A stretch of 64,000 nt of DNA, taken from positions 1 through 64,000 of the forward strand of contig CAVOIC010000011.1 in assembly GCA_963695985.1 (NCBI GenBank), written 5' to 3'. Shown here in pieces: positions 53,317 to 63,187 of this stretch. The DNA is from DATBVX01 sp963695985. GTDB lineage: Bacteria; Pseudomonadota; Gammaproteobacteria; Steroidobacterales; Steroidobacteraceae. The position numbers and the translations under genes are program-made. Positions within the stretch are counted from its first letter, which is position 1. Every line of letters begins with the position of its first letter. Below the pieces are notes generated by a model, which saw nothing but the letters and a program-made list of their open reading frames with translations, did not search any database and was not told the origin of the DNA.

Positions 53317-54320
53317 AGGCGGGCCCGCCCACGGGTCGATTTCGCGCTCTGCGCATTCACCAGCAGGACTCGCAGATTGCGACACGCTTTGAAGAGATTA
53401 CCCTCGACGATCTCGCGCCGGGCGATGTGGTCCTCAAGGTCCGCTACTCCACCATCAACTACAAGGACGCACTCGCCGCGACCGGCGCGGCCGCGATCCT
53501 GCGCAGGTACCCGCTGGTCGGCGGCATAGACCTCGCCGGTGAGGTGCTTTCCTCCAGTGATGCGCGCTACGGTAGTGGCGACAAAGTGCTCGTGACCGGC
53601 TGCGGGCTGAGCGAAACGCACGACGGCGGTTATGCGGAATACGCTCGCGTGCAAGGCGACTGGGTAGTACCAATTCCGGCAGCACTTGATGAATCGAAGG
53701 CAATGTCCCTCGGTACTGCGGGCTTCACTGCGGCGCTGGCGATTCATCGCATGGAACAGAATGGCCAGAAGCCGGCCAATGGACCCGTCCTTGTCACCGG
53801 CGCGAGCGGTGGCGTTGGCAGCATCGCGATCGACATGTTGAGCGCTCGTGGCTACGACGTCGTTGCGGTGAGCGGTAAGCCGGAAGCCGCAGGCTTCCTG
53901 CGCTCGCTTGGTGCCCGGCAGGTGCTCCTGCGCCATGAGATCGTCATCGGCTCGCGGCCACTGGAGGCCGCACGTTGGGCGGGCGCGATCGACAGCGTCG
54001 GCGGCGACCTGCTCGGCTGGATCACGCGCACCATGAACTACGGGGGCAACATCGCCAGCGTCGGACTGGCTGGCGGCAGCGAGCTCAGGACGACGGTGAT
54101 GCCCTTCATCCTGCGTGGCGTGAACCTGCTAGGGATCAATTCCTCGGCGACACCGCGCGAGCTCAGACTCGAGGTATGGAAGCGCATTGGCACTGACCTG
54201 ATGCCACCGCACCTGGATCGCATAACGACGCGCACGCTGCGTTTCGAGGAGCTGCCCGAGGCATTCGAGGACTATCTGAAGGGTCGGATCGTCGGGCGCA
54301 CGGTGGTCGCGATCGGATAA
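53313..54320 (+). CDS. acuI: YhdH/AcuI-type quinone oxidoreductase, possible acrylyl-CoA reductase
   Basis: A 335-residue zinc-free medium-chain reductase. It carries the YhdH/AcuI pattern: NYKDALAATG, RYPLVGGIDLAG, GGYAEYARV, GTAGFTAALAIHRME, and the NADPH-binding VTGASGGVGSIA. In other bacteria AcuI reduces acrylyl-CoA to propionyl-CoA with NADPH. Here prpB, prpC and prpD follow on the same strand after about 80 bases, so its product could feed the 2-methylcitrate cycle. It is coupled to the MBL-fold gene by an ATGA overlap. The symbol marks the closest family; YhdH itself is less well characterised. Confidence 0.78.
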   Translation: MKAGPPTGRFRALRIHQQDSQIATRFEEITLDDLAPGDVVLKVRYSTINYKDALAATGAAAILRRYPLVGGIDLAGEVLSSSDARYGSGDKVLVTGCGLSETHDGGYAEYARVQGDWVVPIPAALDESKAMSLGTAGFTAALAIHRMEQNGQKPANGPVLVTGASGGVGSIAIDMLSARGYDVVAVSGKPEAAGFLRSLGARQVLLRHEIVIGSRPLEAARWAGAIDSVGGDLLGWITRTMNYGGNIASVGLAGGSELRTTVMPFILRGVNLLGINSSATPRELRLEVWKRIGTDLMPPHLDRITTRTLRFEELPEAFEDYLKGRIVGRTVVAIG

Positions 54321-54343
54321 CGAGCTACAATAACCGCCCTTTT

Positions 54344-54387
54344 CCGCGGCGGCCCGCGCGGCGCTCGGACGTTCGGGCCCGCCGCGG
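54344..54387 (+). promoter_or_regulatory. GC-rich hairpin in the prpB leader
   Basis: CCGCGGCGG (54344-54352) and CCGCCGCGG (54379-54387) are a perfect 9-bp inverted repeat that ends 10 bases before the prpB ATG. It may act as a leader or partial terminator; its role is inferred. Confidence 0.35.
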
Positions 54388-54397
54388 CAGCGAGGCA

Positions 54398-55294
54398 ATG
54401 TCAAAGGTCGAACTTTCAGCCGGCGCACGTCTATGGGCCGCGCTCGACGCCGAGCGGCCACTACAGGTCGTCGGCGCGATCAATGCTTATAGCGCATTGC
54501 TGGCGCAGCGCTGTGGATTTCGCGCGCTCTATCTTTCCGGCGCCGGTGTCGCCAACGCCTCCTTCGGTTTGCCGGATCTCGGAGTCACCACGCTCAACGA
54601 CGTCGCCGAGGACTGTCGGCGGATCAGCGGCGTCTGCCCGCTGCCGCTGCTCGTCGATGCAGACACGGGCTGGGGCGCTGCCTTCAATATCGCCCGCACG
54701 GTACGCGAACTGACTCGAGCCGGTGCGGCGGGATTGCACCTCGAGGATCAGGTGCAGGCGAAGCGCTGCGGTCATCGGCCCGGAAAGGCACTGGTCTCGG
54801 CAGAAGAAATGATCGACCGCATCAAGGCGGCCGTGGATGCGCGGGTCGAGGCTCGTTTTGTCGTCATGGCGCGTACGGACGCGCATGCCGTGGAAGGCCT
54901 GGGTGCAGCAGTAGAGCGTGCGGCGCACTACATCGAGGCGGGCGCGGACATGATCTTCGCCGAGGCGCTGACGACGCTGGATGAGTACCGCGAATTCACG
55001 CGCACGGTGAAGGTGCCGGTGCTTGCGAACATCACGGAGTTCGGCCGGACCCCGCTGTTCACCACGCGCGAGCTGGGCGATGCCGGAGTACGGCTCGCGC
55101 TGTACCCACTTTCGGCGTTTCGCGCCGGTGCCCGCGCCGCGTCGCAGGTCTACCGGACTTTGCGCGAGCAAGGCACTCAAAGAGACGTGCTCGACACGAT
55201 GCAGACGCGTGCCGAGCTCTACGAAGTGCTCGGCTATCACGAATACGAGAAGAAACTCGACGAGCTGTTCAGTCGCAGCCCGACCGAGGAGTAA
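54398..55294 (+). CDS. prpB: 2-methylisocitrate lyase
   Basis: Cleaves 2-methylisocitrate to pyruvate and succinate, the last step of the 2-methylcitrate cycle. The 298-residue protein has the isocitrate-lyase/PEP-mutase fold with the catalytic loop KRCGHRPGK, the metal site LLVDADTGWGAAFNIARTV, and FAEALTTLDEYREF. It begins a run of prpB, prpC and prpD. Confidence 0.95.
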   Translation: MSKVELSAGARLWAALDAERPLQVVGAINAYSALLAQRCGFRALYLSGAGVANASFGLPDLGVTTLNDVAEDCRRISGVCPLPLLVDADTGWGAAFNIARTVRELTRAGAAGLHLEDQVQAKRCGHRPGKALVSAEEMIDRIKAAVDARVEARFVVMARTDAHAVEGLGAAVERAAHYIEAGADMIFAEALTTLDEYREFTRTVKVPVLANITEFGRTPLFTTRELGDAGVRLALYPLSAFRAGARAASQVYRTLREQGTQRDVLDTMQTRAELYEVLGYHEYEKKLDELFSRSPTEE

Positions 55295-55314
55295 GCGGCT
55301 CACGAGGGGAGAGA

Positions 55315-56478
55315 ATGGCAATGAACGAATCCGTCCTGGCGGCGGCACCAAAACCAAAGAAGTCCGTAGTGCTGTCCGGGGTACCGGCGGGCAACACGGC
55401 ACTGTGCACGGTCGGGCGCACGGGGAACGATCTGCACTACCGGGGTTATGACATCCTGGAGATCGCGGAAGCCGCGGAATTCGAGGAAATCGCCTTCCTG
55501 CTGGTGCATGGCAAGCTGCCGAATCGCGCCGAGCTGGCTGGGTATCGCGCCAGGCTCAAGTCGTGGCGCGGCATTCCGCACTCAGTACGCGCCGTGCTCG
55601 AGCAGATGCCCGCTGCGAGCCATCCCATGGACGTGATGCGCACCGCCGTATCCACACTCGGTGCCGTGCTGCCGGAGAAGGAAGATCACAATCCGGCCGG
55701 TGCGCGCGAGATCGCCGATCGCCTCGTGGCGTCGCTCGGCTCGATGCTCTGCTACTGGTACCACTACAGCCATTCGGGTCGCCGCATCGAGGTCGAGACC
55801 GACGATGAGTCGATCGGCGGACATTTCCTGCACCTGCTGCACGGCGCGACGCCGAAGGCCTCGTGGGTACGTGCGATGCACACCTCGCTCATCTTGTATG
55901 CCGAGCACGAGTTCAACGCCTCGACTTTCGCAGCGCGCGTGATTGCGGGCACTGGATCGGATCTGTACTCGTGTATCACGGGTGCCATCGGCGCGTTGCG
56001 CGGGCCCAAGCACGGCGGCGCCAACGAGGTCGCGCTCGAGATCCAGAAGCGCTATGACACTGCGGACGAGGCGGAAACCGACATTCGTCAACGCGTGGCC
56101 AATCGTGAAGTGATCATCGGTTTCGGACACCCGGTCTACACCGTTTCCGATCCCCGCAACCAGGTGATCAAGGAGGTGGCACGCCGCCTTTCCGCCGAAG
56201 CGGGAGACATGCAGCTGTTCATGGTGGCAGAGCGCCTCGAAGCGGTGATGGCGGAGATCAAGAGGATGTTCCCCAACCTTGATTGGTTCTCGGCGGTTTC
56301 CTACCACATGATGGGAGTGCCGACCGCGCTGTTCACACCGTTGTTCGTGATCGCGCGCACTACGGGCTGGGCCGCGCACGTGATCGAGCAGCGTATCGAC
56401 GGCAAGATCATCCGCCCCGCGGCCAACTATATCGGCCCCGAGAACCGCAAGTTCGTTCCCCTCGGCGAAAGACAGTAG
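55315..56478 (+). CDS. prpC: 2-methylcitrate synthase
   Basis: Joins propionyl-CoA and oxaloacetate into 2-methylcitrate. The 387-residue protein has citrate-synthase motifs (HVIEQRIDGKIIRPAANYIG, GFGHPVYTVSDPRNQVIK) and the PrpC-type start with SGVPAGNTALCTVGRTGND. Its place between prpB and prpD supports methylcitrate over citrate as product. It starts 21 bases after prpB. Confidence 0.95.
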   Translation: MAMNESVLAAAPKPKKSVVLSGVPAGNTALCTVGRTGNDLHYRGYDILEIAEAAEFEEIAFLLVHGKLPNRAELAGYRARLKSWRGIPHSVRAVLEQMPAASHPMDVMRTAVSTLGAVLPEKEDHNPAGAREIADRLVASLGSMLCYWYHYSHSGRRIEVETDDESIGGHFLHLLHGATPKASWVRAMHTSLILYAEHEFNASTFAARVIAGTGSDLYSCITGAIGALRGPKHGGANEVALEIQKRYDTADEAETDIRQRVANREVIIGFGHPVYTVSDPRNQVIKEVARRLSAEAGDMQLFMVAERLEAVMAEIKRMFPNLDWFSAVSYHMMGVPTALFTPLFVIARTTGWAAHVIEQRIDGKIIRPAANYIGPENRKFVPLGERQ

Positions 56479-56484
56479 CACCCG

Positions 56485-57936
56485 ATGTCTTCATACGAAG
56501 CCAAGTCGGCGCAGCGGCCGGCTCCCGATCGCGCACTCGTGGACATCGCGGATTACGTCACGGCGCATGAGATCCGGAGCGAGCTGGCGTACGAAACCGC
56601 CCGCTATTGCCTCATGGATACGCTGGCCTGCGGTTTCATGGCGCTCAAGTATCCGGCGTGCACGCGTCTGCTCGGTCCGGTCGTTCCGGGCGCGACGATG
56701 CCGGGCGGCGCGCGCGTTCCGGGGACCTCGTACGAGCTCGACCCGGTGATGGGCGCTTTCAACATCGGCACCATGATTCGCTGGCTCGACTTCAACGACA
56801 CCTGGCTCGCGGCTGAATGGGGCCATCCGTCCGACAATCTCGGCTCGGTGCTGGCCGTGGCCGACTACCTGAGTCGCAGGGCTGCTGCTCAGGGTGGCAA
56901 GCCGCTCCTGGTGCGTGACCTGTTGACTTCGATGATCAAGGCGCACGAGATCCAGGGCGTCATCGCCCTTGAAAACAGCTTCAACCGGGTCGGCCTCGAC
57001 CATGTACTGCTGGTTCGGGTCGCATCGACCGCGGTGGTCACGCACATGCTCGGGGGTACTCACGAGCAGGTGATCAACGCGGTCTCGAATGCCTGGATCG
57101 ACGGCGGCGCGCTGCGCACTTACCGGCACGCACCCAATACCGGTTCGCGCAAGAGCTGGGCGGCCGGCGATGCGACCAGCCGCGCCGTTCGCCATGCGCT
57201 GATCGCTCTGACCGGCGAGATGGGGTATCCCTCGGCGCTCTCGGCGAAGACCTGGGGATTCTGGGACGCACTGTACAAGGGCAAGCCGTTCGCTTTCCCT
57301 CAAGGCTACGGCAGTTACGTGATGGAAAACGTCCTGTTCAAGATCTCCTACCCCGCCGAGTTTCATGCGCAAACCGCGGTGGAATGTGCGATGAAGCTGC
57401 ACCGGCAGGTGCAATCGCGCATCGAGCAGGTCGAACGGATCGTCATCGAAACGCAGGAGCCCGGTGTGCGCATCATCGATAAGACCGGGCCGCTCGCCAA
57501 TCCGGCCGATCGCGATCACTGCATCCAGTACATGGTCGCGATTCCGCTGATCTTCGGTCGCTTGACAGCGGAGGATTACGAGGACCGAGTGGCCGCCGAT
57601 CCGCGCATCGACGCGCTGCGCGCACGCATGATCGTGCAGGAGAACCCGAGCTTTACGCGTGACTACTACGCGCCCGACAAGCGCTACATCGGCAACGCGG
57701 TGCAGGTCTCCTTCCAGGACCGGTCCGCGACCGAACGCGTACAGGTCGACTTTCCCATTGGCCACCGCAAGCGCCGTGCGGAAGGCATGCCCATACTGTT
57801 GAAGAAGTTCGAAGCGAGCGTAGAGGCGCACTTTTCTGCTCGCCAATGCGAAACGATCAAACGCATGTTCGCCGATCCGCGCAAACTCGACGCGTTGCCA
57901 GTCAACGAATTCATGGCCGCCCTGGTGAAGAATTGA
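56485..57936 (+). CDS. prpD: 2-methylcitrate dehydratase
   Basis: Dehydrates 2-methylcitrate to 2-methylaconitate. The 483-residue protein belongs to the MmgE/PrpD family (DIADYVTAHEIRSELAYETA, then LDFNDTWLAAEWGHPSDNLG). It follows prpC by six bases, completing prpBCD; no prpR regulator or acnD/prpF is in the window. Its last base pairs overlap the predicted rsmG start. Confidence 0.95.
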   Translation: MSSYEAKSAQRPAPDRALVDIADYVTAHEIRSELAYETARYCLMDTLACGFMALKYPACTRLLGPVVPGATMPGGARVPGTSYELDPVMGAFNIGTMIRWLDFNDTWLAAEWGHPSDNLGSVLAVADYLSRRAAAQGGKPLLVRDLLTSMIKAHEIQGVIALENSFNRVGLDHVLLVRVASTAVVTHMLGGTHEQVINAVSNAWIDGGALRTYRHAPNTGSRKSWAAGDATSRAVRHALIALTGEMGYPSALSAKTWGFWDALYKGKPFAFPQGYGSYVMENVLFKISYPAEFHAQTAVECAMKLHRQVQSRIEQVERIVIETQEPGVRIIDKTGPLANPADRDHCIQYMVAIPLIFGRLTAEDYEDRVAADPRIDALRARMIVQENPSFTRDYYAPDKRYIGNAVQVSFQDRSATERVQVDFPIGHRKRRAEGMPILLKKFEASVEAHFSARQCETIKRMFADPRKLDALPVNEFMAALVKN

Positions 57937-58586
57937 GCGACAGCGAAAGCGTGCTCAGTGCAGGCGCGCAGGAACTGGGAATCAACCTCACGGCGCGACA
58001 GCGCCAGCAGCTCCTCGAACTGATCGCCGAGCTGGCGGAGTGGAATCAGCGCTTCAATCTGACCGCAATCGACGCTCCGCTGGAGGCGGTGCGCAAGCAT
58101 CTGCTCGATTCGCTCAGCCTCCATCGATATGTCAGCGGATTCACCGTTGCAGATGTCGGCAGCGGTGCGGGGTTCCCGGGCCTGCCCCTAGCGGTGATCG
58201 AGCCCGCACGCCAGGTCACCCTGATCGAGGCCACGGGAAAGAAGGCGCGGTTTCTCGACCATGTGCGCGTCAAGCTTGGTCTCGAAAATGTATCCGTGGT
58301 GAATGCTCGGGCGGAGACGTACGAGCCCGCAGCACGATTCGATACCGTGGTCGCCCGCGCACTCGGCAAACTGAACGATTTCATCCGGGTGGCGGGCCAC
58401 CTCGCAGCTCCGGGCGGAAGATTGTTGGCCATGAAGGGCCAGTTTCCCCAGGCGGAGCTGGAAAAACTGCCACGAAACTGGGAAGCAACCGCAGTTCACC
58501 GTCTCGCAGTGCCCGGCCTGGATGCGCAGCGCCATTTAGTCGAGCTGCGCCAGCGGCACGCACCGAGACATCCGCGACGGCATTAG
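57933..58586 (+). CDS. rsmG: 16S rRNA (guanine-N7)-methyltransferase RsmG
   Basis: Methylates G527 of 16S rRNA in E. coli. The 217-residue enzyme has the SAM motif VADVGSGAGFPGLPLA and the RsmG core ERLAEWNQRFNLTAI-like LAEWNQRFNLTAI. The TTG at 57933 overlaps the prpD stop (TTGA); a GTG at 57951 is the alternative. In related genomes rsmG usually follows mnmG and precedes parA; here mnmG is replaced by the prp genes. Confidence 0.93.
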   Translation: MSDSESVLSAGAQELGINLTARQRQQLLELIAELAEWNQRFNLTAIDAPLEAVRKHLLDSLSLHRYVSGFTVADVGSGAGFPGLPLAVIEPARQVTLIEATGKKARFLDHVRVKLGLENVSVVNARAETYEPAARFDTVVARALGKLNDFIRVAGHLAAPGGRLLAMKGQFPQAELEKLPRNWEATAVHRLAVPGLDAQRHLVELRQRHAPRHPRRH

Positions 58587-58625
58587 CAATCGGTCGATGC
58601 AGACTGTAGGCTGGCAGTTCCTCCG

Positions 58626-59447
<822 letters not shown>

Positions 59448-59451
59448 TTCC

Positions 59452-59634
59452 TCATCGGCCCGGTTCCTCGGGCGGTGGCGCAGGTCCCGGCAGGCGACCG
59501 GCCTTGCGCAGCGCCTCGCGTAACGCGAACTCGATCTGTGCGTTCACGCTGCGCAGCTCATCCGTCGCCCAGCGCTGCATGGCTTCGAGGACGTCCGCGC
59601 CGATGCGCAGTGGATACGCCTTGCGTTCGCTCAC
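59452..59634 (-). CDS. Ribbon-helix-helix (Arc-like) small DNA-binding protein
   Basis: A 60-residue protein: KAYPLRIGADVLEAMQRWA, then SVNAQIEFALREALRK, the beta-strand and helix-turn-helix pattern of Arc/MetJ-like dimers. The Pro-rich tail is not part of the fold. It follows the SPFH gene by 13 bases on the same strand and may control the shared promoter by binding the palindrome at 60548-60562. No toxin partner is evident. Confidence 0.78.
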   Translation of the reverse strand: MSERKAYPLRIGADVLEAMQRWATDELRSVNAQIEFALREALRKAGRLPGPAPPPEEPGR

Positions 59635-59647
59635 GAATGCGATGCGT

Positions 59648-60514
59648 TCACGTGTACAGCGTCCCCGCGTTCACAATCGGCTGCGGGGCACGATCGCCGC
59701 ACAGGACCACCAGCAGATTTGAAACCATGGCAGCACGACGCTCCTCATCCAGCTGCACCACGCCCTTCTGCGCCAGCTGCGTCAGCGCCATCTGCACCAT
59801 GCTCACGGCTCCTTCGACGATGCGGGTGCGCGCCGCGATGATCGCGCCTGCCTGCTGACGCTGCAGCATGGCCTGGGCGATCTCCGGCGCGTACGCGAGG
59901 TGGCTCACGCGGGCCTCGAGAACACTGACCCCGGCGCTTTCGAGCCGTTCCTGGACCTCCCGCTGCAAGTGCTCGTTGATTTCGCGCGAGTGGCTGCGCA
60001 ACGAAATGCGATGCTGGTCGTGCAGGTCGTAGGGATAGCTCGTGGCCAGCTGACGCAAGGCCGCTTCGCTCTGCACATGCACGAAGTTCTCATAGTCATC
60101 GACGTTGAAGCAGGCTTCGGCTGTGTCCTGCACCTGCCATACGACTACAGCGGCAATTTCGATCGGGCTGCCCTCGAGGTCGTTGACCTTGAGCTTGCTA
60201 GACTCGAAGTTGCGTACCCGCAGACTCACCGGCCTCTTCGAATAGAAGGGATTCGTCCAGCGCAGGCCGGCCTCGCGGCAGGTGCCCACGTAGTGCCCGA
60301 AAAGCTGCAGCACTACGCCGTGATTGGGCTGGACGATGAAGAAGCCGATCCAGCACACCGCGACGGCGACGCTGACGACGCTCAGTGCGAGTACCGCGCC
60401 GATCTGCGCGTGGGTGACGGCAGCGAGGAGTGCCCAGACGTCGGCGATCGTCGCCAGCAGCATCAAGAACACCATCGCGATGCCTGCAACTGCAGAAACG
60501 GTTCGTTCTTCCAT
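59648..60514 (-). CDS. SPFH/Band 7 membrane protein
   Basis: A 288-residue protein with two N-terminal membrane helices (about residues 8-30 and 40-62) followed by a Band 7/SPFH domain (NHGVVLQLFGHYVGTCREAG, then EIAAVVVWQVQDTAEACFNV and SEAALRQLATSYPYD) and a coiled tail. SPFH proteins form membrane scaffolds or microdomains and assist proteases. It starts at 60514 after a strong GGAGGG. Its partner is the ribbon-helix-helix gene. The pair sits between parA and parB on the opposite strand. Confidence 0.85.
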   Translation of the reverse strand: MEERTVSAVAGIAMVFLMLLATIADVWALLAAVTHAQIGAVLALSVVSVAVAVCWIGFFIVQPNHGVVLQLFGHYVGTCREAGLRWTNPFYSKRPVSLRVRNFESSKLKVNDLEGSPIEIAAVVVWQVQDTAEACFNVDDYENFVHVQSEAALRQLATSYPYDLHDQHRISLRSHSREINEHLQREVQERLESAGVSVLEARVSHLAYAPEIAQAMLQRQQAGAIIAARTRIVEGAVSMVQMALTQLAQKGVVQLDEERRAAMVSNLLVVLCGDRAPQPIVNAGTLYT

Positions 60515-60522
60515 ACATCCCT

Positions 60523-60562
60523 CCGAGATGATCCTCTCGGCTGTATGATATCTAAAAGATAT
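60523..60562 (-). promoter_or_regulatory. Operator palindrome and leader hairpin upstream of the SPFH gene
   Basis: ATATCT-AAA-AGATAT (60548-60562) is a perfect palindrome about 34-48 bases before the SPFH start, a likely repressor site. Just after it on the transcript, CCGAGA-N6-TCTCGG (60523-60540) is a perfect 6-bp hairpin that ends at the GGAGGG ribosome site. Both suit tight control of this gene pair. The ribbon-helix-helix protein is the obvious candidate repressor. Confidence 0.6.
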
Positions 60563-60771
60563 GTAAGTGACTTCACATTCCCACGCTTAGCATCATACTG
60601 ATCAACAATAGCCAGTTAAATGGAGCGATTGATTATAAAACTGACGATAATAAGAACGGTTGGGTGAGTGAGGCCTTTCGGAACCTGCGGGCGTCCTCGC
60701 CGTACTGGAGGAAGACCAACGCTCGTGCGCAAACCGAACTCAGCCTGGTCAGTCGGCTACACTGCGCGCCC

Positions 60772-61668
60772 ATGGCAGTGAAGAAGACGGGTCTGGGACG
60801 GGGTCTGGAAGCACTGCTCGGGCCAACATCTGGGCGGCTGGAGACCGAGTTCGCTCCTCCGCCACACGACGATCTCGCCAACATTCCGCTCGATCTGCTT
60901 CAGCGCGGCCGCTACCAGCCGCGTGTCGACATGCGTACCGAGAGCCTGCAGGAGCTCGCGGACTCCATTCGTTCACAGGGCGTAGTGCAGCCCATCGTCG
61001 TGCGTCCAGTGGGAGCACCCGGTGCAGGCGGCGCGCAACGCTACGAGATCATCGCCGGAGAGCGCCGCTGGCGGGCTGCACAGATGGCGGGCCTCGAGAC
61101 CATTCCGGCAATCATCCGCCGGGTCGCGGATGACGCCGCCGTTGCGATGTCTCTGATCGAGAACATCCAGCGCGAGAATCTCAACCCGTTGGAGGAAGCG
61201 CGCGCGCTCGAGCGACTGATCGGCGAATTCGGCATGACTCATCAGGAGGCGGCTGATGCTGTCGGCCGCTCGCGCGTAGCGGTCAGCAACCTGCTGCGGC
61301 TCCTCGAGCTCGGCGACGAGGTCAAGGCACTGGTGGAGAAGCGCGACCTGGAAATGGGTCACGCCCGCGCATTGCTCGGGCTGCAGGCGCGCAAGCAGCA
61401 GGCAGAAGTGGCGGCGCTGGTGGCGAAGAAGGGGTTGTCGGTGCGCGAAACCGAGGCCCTGGTGCGGCGCATGCTCGATCATTCGGCACCAGCGAAGGAA
61501 CACGCCGAGCGCACGGAAGATCCCAATGTGCGCAAGCTCCAGCAGGAACTGACCGACCGTCTCGGGGCCAAGGTTGCCGTCCAGCACACCGCCAGTGGCA
61601 AGGGCAAGGTCGTGATCAGCTACAACAGTCTCGACGAGCTGGACGGAATACTGACGCACATTTCCTGA
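60772..61668 (+). CDS. parB: Chromosome partitioning protein ParB (Spo0J)
   Basis: A 298-residue CTPase and parS-binding protein. The N-terminal region starts GLGRGLEALL, the ParB box (CTP site) has IIAGERRWRAAQMAGL, the helix-turn-helix domain is MTHQEAADAVGRSRVAVSNLL, and the C-terminal dimer domain follows. The ATG at 60772 is chosen because it begins at the conserved sequence; an upstream GTG at 60664 gives a longer reading. It should load at the two parS sites in recF, about 40 kb away. Confidence 0.95.
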   Translation: MAVKKTGLGRGLEALLGPTSGRLETEFAPPPHDDLANIPLDLLQRGRYQPRVDMRTESLQELADSIRSQGVVQPIVVRPVGAPGAGGAQRYEIIAGERRWRAAQMAGLETIPAIIRRVADDAAVAMSLIENIQRENLNPLEEARALERLIGEFGMTHQEAADAVGRSRVAVSNLLRLLELGDEVKALVEKRDLEMGHARALLGLQARKQQAEVAALVAKKGLSVRETEALVRRMLDHSAPAKEHAERTEDPNVRKLQQELTDRLGAKVAVQHTASGKGKVVISYNSLDELDGILTHIS

Positions 61669-61750
61669 GCGCCAGTGGCGCGCTTCCGGCATTCGCCGCC
61701 TGTGCACCGAGGACGAAGAAAGGGTCCGCTAAGCACTTTCCGCAGCTCCG

Positions 61751-61779
61751 TTGAAGCACTGGAAGAACCCCCCTATAAT
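61751..61779 (+). promoter_or_regulatory. Sigma-70 promoter of the atp operon
   Basis: TTGAAG (61751-61756) and a perfect TATAAT (61774-61779) are separated by 17 bases, the ideal spacing. Transcription would start near 61786 and run through atpI into the ATP synthase genes. Confidence 0.8.
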
Positions 61780-61898
61780 CCGCGGCCTTTGCGAACGGGG
61801 AGTACTCCTCGCCGCTTGAATAAGAGGCCACTCGCTCGCCACGTAGATCGCCGTGCGCAGTGGCTCTTTTGTTGCCGGCTTCTCCTCAAGAAGGCTTG

Positions 61899-62282
61899 AT
61901 GGTTCTCGTGAGCACGCTCGACGGGAGCGGCGCCCGGCGGGCCGCGATGCGGCTTGTACTGGGTCAGGCGGCCACGACTGCCGCCATCGCGGCGATCTGT
62001 CTGATTGGATACGGCACCCGCGCCGCCATATCGGCGGTGCTGGGCGGCGGCATCAGTGTCGCCGCGAGCCTGGTGATGGCGTGGTTCATGTTCCGCGGGG
62101 CGGCCAGTAAGGATCCGAAGCGGATCCTGCACGGCATGTACCGTGGCGAAGCAGCCAAGCTTGCGGTCACGATACTGCTGTTCGTGGTGGCAGTGCGGTC
62201 TGGAACGATCGACGCGGTGCCGATGCTCGTCGCCTTCATCGGCGCCTCGTTTGTTTACTGGTTTGCGTTGCTCAAGAGCTGA
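61899..62282 (+). CDS. atpI: ATP synthase accessory protein AtpI
   Basis: A 127-residue membrane protein with four hydrophobic helices (RLVLGQAATTAAIAAICLIGY, then SAVLGGGISVAASLVMAWFMF). AtpI helps assemble the c-ring of the F-type ATPase. The ATG at 61899 (VLVSTLDG) is the likely start; an earlier start at 61860 would add 13 residues. It is first in the atpI-atpB-atpE-atpF-atpH order. Confidence 0.85.
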   Translation: MVLVSTLDGSGARRAAMRLVLGQAATTAAIAAICLIGYGTRAAISAVLGGGISVAASLVMAWFMFRGAASKDPKRILHGMYRGEAAKLAVTILLFVVAVRSGTIDAVPMLVAFIGASFVYWFALLKS

Positions 62283-62323
62283 CAGAGTGTAGGAGAGCCA
62301 TTTCGACCTCGGTTCCGCGGATC

Positions 62324-63154
62324 ATGTCTACCGAAGCACCCCCAAGCGCAAACGAGTACATCGCCCACCACCTGCAGAATCTTACCGTCAGCGTCGGGAA
62401 GGGGGCCTTTTGGACGCTACACCTCGACACGCTGATCATGTCCGGCCTGATCGGCCTGATCGTATTCGGATTGTTGTGGTTCGCGGCGCGACGCGCTACG
62501 GCGGGAGTCCCTGGGGGGCTCCAGGCGTTCGCGGAGATCATCCTGGAGATGGTCGATACGCAGGTGAGGGACACCTTCCACGGCCAGAGCAAGCTGATCA
62601 CGCCGCTCGCGATCACGATATTCATCTGGGTCTTCTGCATGAATGCTGTCGACTTCATACCGGTCGATTTCATTCCGACCGTGGTCGGGCGCTTCGGCGT
62701 TTCACACTTCAAGCCGGTGCCGACCACGGATCCAAACGCGACTTTCGCAATGTCGCTCACCGTGTTCCTGCTGATCTTCATCTTCAACGTGAAGTTCAAA
62801 GGCGTAGGCGGGTTCCTGCATGAGGTCTTTACCGTGCCCTTCGGGCCGTGGCTTGCGCCGGTGAACTTCATCTTGCGCGTCATTGAGGAAGCGGCAAGGC
62901 CCGTTTCGCTAGCGCTGCGACTGTTCGGCAACATGTTCGCGGGCGAAGTGCTCTTCATCCTGCTGGTGCTGCTGGCAGGGGCCTGGCATATCGACAGCGT
63001 CGGCAGCGCGTTCAGCAGTGGCGTATCGATGCTGGGTCATATCGCCCTCTCGGTGGGCTGGGGGATCTTTCACATCCTCATCGTCACGCTTCAGGCGTTC
63101 ATCTTCATGATGCTGACCATCGTTTACCTGTCCCTCGCGAGCGAATCGCACTGA
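62324..63154 (+). CDS. atpB: F0F1 ATP synthase subunit a
   Basis: The 276-residue membrane subunit that forms the proton half-channels. Hydrophobic helices and the essential Arg in SLALRLFGNMFAGEVLF are present. The ATG at 62324 lies 41 bases after atpI; atpE follows after 33 bases. Confidence 0.97.
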   Translation: MSTEAPPSANEYIAHHLQNLTVSVGKGAFWTLHLDTLIMSGLIGLIVFGLLWFAARRATAGVPGGLQAFAEIILEMVDTQVRDTFHGQSKLITPLAITIFIWVFCMNAVDFIPVDFIPTVVGRFGVSHFKPVPTTDPNATFAMSLTVFLLIFIFNVKFKGVGGFLHEVFTVPFGPWLAPVNFILRVIEEAARPVSLALRLFGNMFAGEVLFILLVLLAGAWHIDSVGSAFSSGVSMLGHIALSVGWGIFHILIVTLQAFIFMMLTIVYLSLASESH

Positions 63155-63187
63155 TTTCACCTAAACCAAACCATAGACGAGGAAAAA

